7,624 nucleotides of DNA from Spirochaetota bacterium (GTDB taxonomy: Bacteria > Spirochaetota > UBA4802 > UB4802), in assembly GCA_018399855.1 (NCBI GenBank), contig JAGYNX010000090.1, forward strand, positions 1 through 7,624. The letters run 5' to 3'. Both the position numbers and the translations under genes were made by a program. A model generated the notes under the pieces. It ran no database searches, was not told the DNA's origin, and saw only the letters and a program-made list of their open reading frames with translations. This document shows, piece after piece, positions 1-5,706 of this stretch. Every line of letters starts with the position of its first letter. The first letter of the stretch is position 1.

Positions 1-1626
1 GATATCTTTATTATGCTCAATCAACTGGGAATAGAAGTAGTTGAAGAATCATCAAAGAAACCTGAAGTTACAGCTACAACAAAAAAGACTGCCAAGGCAG
101 TGGCACAGGCCAAAAAGGCAGCAACCAGCGCGTCCAATTCGGATGATCCAATACGCCTGTATTTAAAAGAAATTGGCAAGGTTTCGCTACTATCCGGAGA
201 GCAGGAGGTAGATCTCGCCAAGAGAATTGAATATGGAGAAAATCTTATTGAAGACGCGGTGTTGAATTCAAGTCTTCTTATTAACGATCTCATCAAGAAT
301 TATTCAAAAGTGAAATCGGGAAAAATTAAGCTTACCGAAGTTCTCAAAGTTAATAAGTTATACTATTTTTCATCATTTGATATGAAAGACCTTGAAAACC
401 GGTATGACACCCACATGAATGTTATAATTGCAGAAGATAAAAAGATTCTGCAGATGCAGAATAAGATCAAGAAACTCAGTGAAGAGTCTAAAAAGGCAAA
501 AGAATTTAATGATGCAATTGAGGAATCACGAAAACTTATTTACCAGGCGGTTGTGGATATATGTATCCATGAAAACGAGATTAATAAGCTGGCGTCCAAG
601 ATACAGTCCATGGTGGCCCGTGTAAAAGAAACCCAGTGTTTCTTCGATAATGTTGAAGAGGTTCATTTAAGAAATATAAAAGAACTGAAACAACTGGCAC
701 GAAAAGTTGAAAAAAATGAAGATCGCAAGAAAATACTTGATGAGCTTGGCTTTTCGAAAAAAGACATGCTGCTTGAACTTGTAAAGGATATTCGTAATAA
801 TGAACGGAAGATCCGCAGAATTGAACAGGAGGCTGGTTCTACCATTGATACAATTCTTGAATGGGGCAAGCAAATAGACCTGGGCCAGAGAAAGATCGCG
901 CTTGCAAAAAAAGAACTTATTAACGCGAACCTCAGGCTTGTCGTGTCCATTGCCAAAAAGTATGCGAACAGGGGGATGCATTTCTTTGATCTCATACAGG
1001 AAGGAAATATTGGCCTTATAAAGGCGGTCGATAAGTTTGAATACAGAAAAGGATACAAGTTTTCCACCTACGCCACCTGGTGGATACGACAGGCTATTAC
1101 CCGGGCAATATCTGACCAGGCACGCACTATTCGCGTTCCGGTTCACATGATAGAACAGATAAATAAGGTTATGCGTGAGACCCGCCTGTTCCAGCAGGAA
1201 TTGGGCAGGGAACCCCTTCCAGAAGAGCTTGCAGACAGGCTGGGATGGGCGATAAGTAAAGTAAAAGGGGTTAAGAACGTTGCCCGTGAACCTATCTCAC
1301 TTGAAACACCTGTTGGAGAAGAGGAAGACTCACTCCTGGGTGATTTTATCGAGGATAAGGAAGTTGATTCACCGGTTAATACAGCAGCTTACAGACTATT
1401 GTCTGAACAGATAAACTCGGTATTAAATACACTGCCTGCACGTGAGCAGAAAGTTATCAGGATGCGATTCGGACTTGATGACGGGTATTCCCATACGCTG
1501 GAAGAAGTGGGGTACGTGTTCAAGGTGACAAGAGAGCGGATCAGGCAGATTGAGGCAAAGGCATTGCGAAGGTTGCGGCACCCTACCAGGTCACGAAAAT
1601 TGAAAGATTACCTTGACTACATGTAA
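1..1626 (+). CDS. rpoD: Primary sigma factor RpoD (sigma-70), 5' end cut by window edge
   Basis: Housekeeping sigma subunit of RNA polymerase, which recognises -10/-35 promoters and opens DNA. The frame is open to base 1. The first in-frame ATG (base 13) lies inside region 1.1, because the visible start DIFIMLNQLGIEVVEE matches the end of region 1.1 of E. coli RpoD, so the true start is upstream of the window. Counting from that ATG: a Lys/Ala/Thr-rich linker (about 15-42), region 1.2 (DPIRLYLKEIG, 45-73), a charged coiled-coil-rich non-conserved region (about 80-295), region 2 (about 297-376, with NLRLVVSIAKKYANRG, DLIQEGNIGLIKAVDKF and TYATWWIRQAITRAI), region 3 (about 377-440, with the SLETPVGEEEDS finger), and region 4 (about 460-537, with the helix-turn-helix VTRERIRQIEAKALRRLRHP). 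Region 1.1 together with the full regions 1.2 and 4 marks a primary sigma rather than an alternative one. The stop is TAA at 1624-1626, followed by a terminator-like hairpin. Confidence 0.96.
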   Translation, partial: DIFIMLNQLGIEVVEESSKKPEVTATTKKTAKAVAQAKKAATSASNSDDPIRLYLKEIGKVSLLSGEQEVDLAKRIEYGENLIEDAVLNSSLLINDLIKNYSKVKSGKIKLTEVLKVNKLYYFSSFDMKDLENRYDTHMNVIIAEDKKILQMQNKIKKLSEESKKAKEFNDAIEESRKLIYQAVVDICIHENEINKLASKIQSMVARVKETQCFFDNVEEVHLRNIKELKQLARKVEKNEDRKKILDELGFSKKDMLLELVKDIRNNERKIRRIEQEAGSTIDTILEWGKQIDLGQRKIALAKKELINANLRLVVSIAKKYANRGMHFFDLIQEGNIGLIKAVDKFEYRKGYKFSTYATWWIRQAITRAISDQARTIRVPVHMIEQINKVMRETRLFQQELGREPLPEELADRLGWAISKVKGVKNVAREPISLETPVGEEEDSLLGDFIEDKEVDSPVNTAAYRLLSEQINSVLNTLPAREQKVIRMRFGLDDGYSHTLEEVGYVFKVTRERIRQIEAKALRRLRHPTRSRKLKDYLDYM

Positions 1627-1651
1627 TACCAGGAAGTAAAATGCCATCTGC

Positions 1652-1681
1652 TATAGAGGGAGTTGTAATACTCCCTCTATA
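1652..1681 (+). terminator. Terminator-like hairpin after rpoD
   Basis: A perfect 12-bp inverted repeat, TATAGAGGGAGT (1652-1663) and ACTCCCTCTATA (1670-1681), with a 6-base loop TGTAAT, starts 25 bases after the rpoD stop. Its core GAGGGAGT pairs strongly. The downstream run TATTTATACTAT is T-rich but has no unbroken T tract, so termination may be incomplete. The position between rpoD and gpsA supports a terminator or an mRNA 3'-end stabiliser. Confidence 0.7.
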
Positions 1682-1685
1682 TATT

Positions 1686-1712
1686 TATACTATCTACATG
1701 AAAGTATACTAT
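1686..1712 (+). promoter_or_regulatory. Possible gpsA promoter region with TATACTAT direct repeats
   Basis: The octamer TATACTAT occurs at 1686-1693 and again at 1705-1712, 19 bases apart start to start. The second copy contains TATACT, one mismatch from the consensus -10 box, and lies inside the palindrome AGTATACT (1703-1710). A TTTATA at 1684-1689 could be a weak -35 with a short 15-base spacer. This would give a short leader before the gpsA ATG at 1746. It is AT-rich sequence, so chance similarity is possible. Confidence 0.25.
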
Positions 1713-1745
1713 TACAATAACTGAAGGCAGAAATAAGGATATTGT

Positions 1746-4112
1746 ATGAATGTGCCGGAACCATCGGTAATTACATCAAGGTCACCTGATTACACGAAAG
1801 TAGCCATTATCGGTGCGGGTTCGTGGGGTACAGCTGTTGCAAGAGTTATTGCTGAAAACCATCCTGAACTCAGGGTTGTCATGTGGGCCAGGGAGAAAGA
1901 AGTCGTAAAGTCTATCAATGAACGGCATGTTAATGCAATGTTTCTTCCACAGGTAACACTTCCTTCAAATATCGTAGCAGTGTCCAGTCAGCGTGAAGCT
2001 TTGCAGGGAAGTTACGCTATTATTATAGCCACCCCGTCAAGGGTTGTGTATGAATTCTCACAGAAGTTAAAAAAATACCTCCCGGACGATGCTTATCTTG
2101 GTTACCTGTCAAAAGGTTTTTGTCGTGTGAACAATGATATTCTTACCATTTCACAAACTATAGAGAAGGTTATCCCCTCGGCAGTCCAAGGATTGACGGC
2201 GATTTGCGGTCCAAGTCATGCCGAAGAAGTTTCAAATAGATATAACACTACGTTGAATGTGGCAAGTCACTCGCAAAAAGCAAGTAGAGAATTTTCAAGG
2301 CTGTTACAATCGTCTTACCTGGAATGCAGGACAACCGATGACGTTATCGGTGTTGACCTTGGAAGTACGCTGAAAAACCCGGCTGCAATCGCGGCAGGTA
2401 TGCTCAGCATGCTGCCCGCGTGTGGTGACAACATATCCGGTTCTCTGATTTCCGAGGCATTGCAGGAAATGCTTGTACTTGGGAAAGAGCTTGGCGCCAG
2501 GGATGAAACTATACTGGGCATCGCCGGCCTTGGTGATATGGTTGCTACTGCGTTAAGCAAACACAGCCGAAACCGTCGATTTGGTAAAGACATTTCGTTG
2601 CAGATTCAGCGTCGGGGATCAAGTATACGGTTTTATGACAGGCTGGTAATGAGATTCAAACCGGAGCATGTGATTGAAAAGATGAGCCAGCGGCTGAATT
2701 ATCTAGCCGAGGGAGCATATGCCATAGAACCTATTATCGAGCTGGCCGAAGCAAAATCAATCAAGATACCGGTATACCGGGCTCTATACGAGGTACTTCT
2801 GAATAAAAGGGATGCTCAGCTACTGGTTGAAACTGTTAAAAATCCTGCTAAATTTGATGATCTGTATGGTCGGATAAAAATTCAGACACGTGAGAAAAAG
2901 AAAGGAATGGAACAGGCCAGTGCTAATCTCTTTGAAAACGTGGTTGTTGAACGAACCATTTCCCATCTGAATAACCCTGAATATCGTGAAAATATTATAT
3001 CATCTGCTGAATTTATGGCCCGTCTCATGGATAATTCGTGTGTTGACATTTCCCGTTCCGATAACACTGCCGACCTGTATGCTGAAATATCAGATAAAAA
3101 TTACCAGGATCAGTTAACAAAAATAGTAAAAATGCATTATCATAATATGTGTGACAGACATTCTTCTTTAATATACAAGATCATGAATTCTCTACTTCGC
3201 TGGTATGCCGTATATGTTAAAATCAGGTCGAAAGAAAGAATACCTGTGAAACCCGTGCTGGTTGAGGGAGAAATTGATAGTGTCTCAAGGGTGGGCAGAA
3301 GCAGTACTATTGTGTATAGCCTTGAAGGTACTTATGGATATAATGCCCTGTATATGATGATGGGAATATCAAGATATCCCGGCCTGCCAAGGCCGCGGGT
3401 ATTTATGGATGAACGTGGTGTGCGCTCAAAATTCTTAAAATATATGCTGAGGAAATCAGGAATGTACATGGTATGCCCTGATAAACTGGCATCTCCGGTG
3501 TACAGGGAGGTAGTATTTCAATATTTGTGTACCATGGTTGAGCATGGTGTTTCAGTGTGCTATATACATTCAGGTAAAAATGATTCAACCGGTGACGGTG
3601 CGCTAATGGAACATATGATGGGATTAATACAGTCCACAACTGAAGAAATTGCCGTTGTGCCAGTGTCCATTACATTCTACATGGACAGGGCAAAGCATAC
3701 TCATGAAGGACATGATGTTCCCATAACAGCTGAGGTGCTTGCAAACCAGGCCAGGGTGTATCTCGCCCCACCACTGAACCTTTCTGATTTCTCACATGCT
3801 GAACATCCGTTGAATGACATGAAACACCTGGTTGCTGTGCGTCGCCTGGAAAATCTTTCATTGTACGAGCATCATATACTGGCATATGTGTTACAAGACA
3901 GAAATTATACTCTACCCGTCAAAGAGGCCAGGAAAGAGGTTTCCGAATTGCTGGCCAGTAATATACGGGGATGCCGGTTTACCGCAAGACGTATTGTTTC
4001 CAGGGGTATGAACTTTTTTCAAAAAAATAATATTGCAGAAATCGAAAATGGAGTAATACGGGTTGCTGACAGGGGATCAGTGGACATCTACGCTTCGCAT
4101 TTCAACGTGTAA
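1746..4112 (+). CDS. gpsA: Glycerol-3-phosphate dehydrogenase [NAD(P)+] GpsA fused to a degenerate PlsB/GPAT-like domain
   Basis: The N-terminal half (about 16-375) is GpsA, which reduces dihydroxyacetone phosphate to sn-glycerol-3-phosphate for phospholipid synthesis. Visible motifs are the Rossmann loop GAGSWG (23-28), SKGF with Lys123, GPSHAEE (155-161), LKNPAAIAAG with Lys210, GLGDMVAT (261-268) and SRNRRFG (274-280). All key residues seem present. GpsA alone is usually about 330-350 residues, but this protein has 788. A helical stretch (about 380-500) leads into a domain shaped like glycerol-3-phosphate acyltransferase (about 500-788), with VVPVSITFY (637-645) as block IV and a PlsB-like tail. 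In that domain the HX4D motif reads E527-GTYG-Y532 and the EGGRSRTG block reads SGKNDSTG (609-616), so acyl transfer looks lost. The ATG is preceded by TAAGGA (1734-1739) at 6 bases. There is no internal stop, so this is an intact fusion. The GpsA call is firm; the C-terminal family call rests on motif alignment by eye. Confidence 0.93.
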   Translation: MNVPEPSVITSRSPDYTKVAIIGAGSWGTAVARVIAENHPELRVVMWAREKEVVKSINERHVNAMFLPQVTLPSNIVAVSSQREALQGSYAIIIATPSRVVYEFSQKLKKYLPDDAYLGYLSKGFCRVNNDILTISQTIEKVIPSAVQGLTAICGPSHAEEVSNRYNTTLNVASHSQKASREFSRLLQSSYLECRTTDDVIGVDLGSTLKNPAAIAAGMLSMLPACGDNISGSLISEALQEMLVLGKELGARDETILGIAGLGDMVATALSKHSRNRRFGKDISLQIQRRGSSIRFYDRLVMRFKPEHVIEKMSQRLNYLAEGAYAIEPIIELAEAKSIKIPVYRALYEVLLNKRDAQLLVETVKNPAKFDDLYGRIKIQTREKKKGMEQASANLFENVVVERTISHLNNPEYRENIISSAEFMARLMDNSCVDISRSDNTADLYAEISDKNYQDQLTKIVKMHYHNMCDRHSSLIYKIMNSLLRWYAVYVKIRSKERIPVKPVLVEGEIDSVSRVGRSSTIVYSLEGTYGYNALYMMMGISRYPGLPRPRVFMDERGVRSKFLKYMLRKSGMYMVCPDKLASPVYREVVFQYLCTMVEHGVSVCYIHSGKNDSTGDGALMEHMMGLIQSTTEEIAVVPVSITFYMDRAKHTHEGHDVPITAEVLANQARVYLAPPLNLSDFSHAEHPLNDMKHLVAVRRLENLSLYEHHILAYVLQDRNYTLPVKEARKEVSELLASNIRGCRFTARRIVSRGMNFFQKNNIAEIENGVIRVADRGSVDIYASHFNV

Positions 4113-4127
4113 TATTCACTTTCAGCA

Positions 4128-4140
4128 CTTAATCATTAAG
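4128..4140. other. Short palindrome at the convergent gene ends
   Basis: CTTAATCATTAAG is a perfect palindrome with 6-base arms around one central base. It spans the TAA stop of the minus-strand LOG-family gene and lies just past the gpsA stop (4110-4112). A one-base loop is too tight for a good hairpin, and there is no flanking T tract, so terminator function is doubtful. No other terminator candidate was found in the 23-base gap. Confidence 0.2.
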
Positions 4141-4630
4141 TAAGAAGATTAAGCAGGATGCTATATACATCGTCAAGATTTTTCGCGTCATAAAAAGTAC
4201 CCGATTTTCTATCATCAACCGGCTGCTGAAGAATTTCGCTGCTCCACCCGCCGGTGAATGAACAGCATATAACCGGTTTGCCGTACTGCCATGCGTAGGC
4301 CAGTTCTGATAACGTGCCTGATTTTCCCCCTATGGAAACTATAACATCACCTGACAATACATTTATGCTGTTCCTGGCGAAACCAATTCCGCTTGGTATA
4401 ACGATTGTACAATATGGATTAGCTTCGTCAAATTGCTGTGATGGGGTTATACCCACAACGGTACCACCTGCTTCAGATGCTCCACGGGATGCGGCTTCCA
4501 TAATTCCGGTTCTACCCCCCGATATGAGTACCCATTTATTATCAGCTACAAAATGACCTATGCTCATTGCCGTATCAAGATGAGCAGATGCGTCACTTGA
4601 TCCTATGATGACAACCTGTTTAGATCTCAT
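4136..4630 (-). CDS. LOG/SLOG-fold family protein (TIGR00725-like)
   Basis: A 164-residue cytosolic protein of the Rossmann-like LOG (lysine decarboxylase-like/DprA-related) superfamily. It shows an N-terminal strand and turn VVIIGSSD (6-13), the nucleotide-binding loop SGGRTGIMEAASRGA (37-51), GFARN (83-87) and IGGKSGTLSEL (100-110). Length and motif order fit the small TIGR00725-type group, which resembles molybdenum-cofactor carrier proteins and is mostly uncharacterised. The PGGxGTxxE motif of cytokinin-activating LOG phosphoribohydrolases is altered to IGGKSGTLSE: the first Pro is Ile, while the GT and Glu remain. Nucleotide binding is likely, but the ligand and reaction are unknown. The ATG overlaps the stop of the upstream gene as ATGA (4630-4627), and I see no Shine-Dalgarno in front of it, so translation probably depends on coupling. 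It ends 23 bases from the convergent gpsA fusion. Confidence 0.85.
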   Translation of the reverse strand: MRSKQVVIIGSSDASAHLDTAMSIGHFVADNKWVLISGGRTGIMEAASRGASEAGGTVVGITPSQQFDEANPYCTIVIPSGIGFARNSINVLSGDVIVSIGGKSGTLSELAYAWQYGKPVICCSFTGGWSSEILQQPVDDRKSGTFYDAKNLDDVYSILLNLLT

Positions 4631-5589
4631 AATGATTTGGTATGCAGCAGGCTCTGGTCGCTGTATATTCTGCTCCAGAAGGTATACACATCATCCTCGT
4701 TATGTAATGTAACGGTGTGCAGCTTGTAAGGTATATTGATATTATTGTATACAAAATCAATTATATGTCGTGGCTGCTTGAAATCACTTTCCTGTGCGGG
4801 AAGAATTACAAGATATTCATTAAGGGAAATTGGCTGGCATTGAGATGTAAAGTGTTCTTCTATCTTTTTTTTGATGGTTCTCGAGATCTCAATAATTGAA
4901 TGTACACCCATGTGATCAAAGGTTTTATGCAGCGTTGAAAAAAGAAAAAGTCGTACTGTTATTTCTTCTTTTTGCACCAGTTCGAGAAGCTTTTCCCTTA
5001 TGTAATGACTGAGACGATAACTGAAGTCAAAGAGAATTGGCTGATTATTGTCCAGTAACAGGGAAAGAAATTTTCTATTATAACCCGCGAACTGCAAAAA
5101 GACATTTACGGAAAAATAGCTGGATGATGATGCGGAGGCGAATAATATTATGAAACGGCTGTTGATGGCAATCGGCACCAGGAATAGCGTGTTACCATCA
5201 ACTTTTTTATCGGTACTATCCAGCAGTTTCATTTCAGCTGTTGCGGCGAAAGATATTTCAGTCTTGTTATTCTCGATATAATCATTTAGCCTGCTTTGCA
5301 GTGATGAATTGCCACACGTGTAAACCACGTCAATACTTTTTGCGGTTAAAATATATACGGTAGAAAGAAGGGAAAAGTTTTCCACGTTATGCAAATAACA
5401 TAGATTTCTGGATGAATGAAAAAGCCCGTTGTGGGTATCAGATTTTTCCACATGAGACGCGTTATCGATTTTTTTTAGATAATCATTATAAAGCGTTTTG
5501 GCTTCTTCCATGTCGATGCTGCCACTGGAAAAATCCTTGATGGTGGTATGAATTGAACGTATTACACCTGGTAGAGCTTTATTTGACAT
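4627..5589 (-). CDS. Protein of unknown function, possible GAF-like plus degenerate GGDEF-like domains
   Basis: I do not recognise this 320-residue protein. It has no signal peptide or clear membrane segment and looks cytosolic. Residues 1-60 are polar and mostly helical. Residues about 70-180 alternate hydrophobic strands and helices (STVYILTAKSIDVVYTCG, then NTLFLVPIAINSRFIILFAS), reminiscent of a GAF-type sensor fold. Residues about 185-310 resemble the order of a GGDEF domain: a helix EKLLELVQKEE, a strand VRLFLFST (212-219), a helix ISRTIKKKIEEHF, then SLNEYLVILPA (255-265), where GGDEF would be SLNEY. If that is right, it cannot make cyclic-di-GMP by the usual chemistry. A weak AAGAG lies about 9 bases before the ATG. 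Its TGA overlaps the ATG of the LOG-family gene, suggesting linked function. The reading frame is convincing; the domain suggestions are inference. Confidence 0.8.
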   Translation of the reverse strand: MSNKALPGVIRSIHTTIKDFSSGSIDMEEAKTLYNDYLKKIDNASHVEKSDTHNGLFHSSRNLCYLHNVENFSLLSTVYILTAKSIDVVYTCGNSSLQSRLNDYIENNKTEISFAATAEMKLLDSTDKKVDGNTLFLVPIAINSRFIILFASASSSSYFSVNVFLQFAGYNRKFLSLLLDNNQPILFDFSYRLSHYIREKLLELVQKEEITVRLFLFSTLHKTFDHMGVHSIIEISRTIKKKIEEHFTSQCQPISLNEYLVILPAQESDFKQPRHIIDFVYNNINIPYKLHTVTLHNEDDVYTFWSRIYSDQSLLHTKSL

Positions 5590-5614
5590 TCTATATGACT
5601 CTTGAAACTAAAAT

Positions 5615-5630
5615 ATTGAATATGTTCAAT
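5615..5630. promoter_or_regulatory. Inverted repeat, possible operator
   Basis: ATTGAA (5615-5620) and TTCAAT (5625-5630) form a perfect 6-bp inverted repeat around TATG. It lies 26-41 bases upstream of the minus-strand ATG at 5589 and directly downstream of the best -10 candidate, where transcription would begin. This size and symmetry suit a dimeric repressor site. In AT-rich intergenic DNA a chance match cannot be excluded, and no second copy was noticed in the window. Confidence 0.3.
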
Positions 5631-5657
5631 TATTATCTGCAGAGCATAAATTATCAA
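5630..5657 (-). promoter_or_regulatory. Possible sigma-70 promoter for the unknown gene/LOG pair
   Basis: Reading the minus strand, TTGATA (5657-5652) matches the -35 consensus at four of six bases. It is followed after 16 bases by TAATAA (5635-5630), overlapping GATAAT (5637-5632), which is a better -10 match but at a short 14-base spacing. It sits in the 117-base gap after folC, where a separate promoter would be expected since no terminator hairpin is visible there. The leader would be about 30-35 bases. Assigned by eye, so low confidence. Confidence 0.3.
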
Positions 5658-5706
5658 CCATAATTCTTCATAACGCGTAATTCACGGTTTTAATTTTATA
5701 CATCAT

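Noticed and set aside
13..15. ATG at base 13 as the rpoD start
   Set aside because: The codons before it (DIFI) continue the region 1.1 match, so this Met is internal and the gene is cut by the window edge.
667..1146. 159-residue open frame antisense to rpoD
   Set aside because: It lies opposite highly conserved sigma regions 2.1-2.4 and shows no recognisable domain. It is explained as a shadow of rpoD.
3403..3639. Antisense frame in the acyltransferase-like half of the gpsA fusion
   Set aside because: No ribosome site or domain was seen. It was considered as evidence that the C-terminal half is not coding, but the plus frame is uninterrupted and retains block IV and the tail of the family.
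4014..4027. TTTTTTC followed by seven A's near the end of the gpsA fusion, as a possible slippage or phase-variation tract
   Set aside because: Runs of six and seven are short, the frame continues sensibly to a PlsB-like C-terminus, and nothing suggests an alternative product.
5590..5706. Small gene, tRNA or terminator in the gap after folC
   Set aside because: No cloverleaf, no convincing open frame and no stem followed by a T run was found, only the possible promoter and inverted repeat listed.
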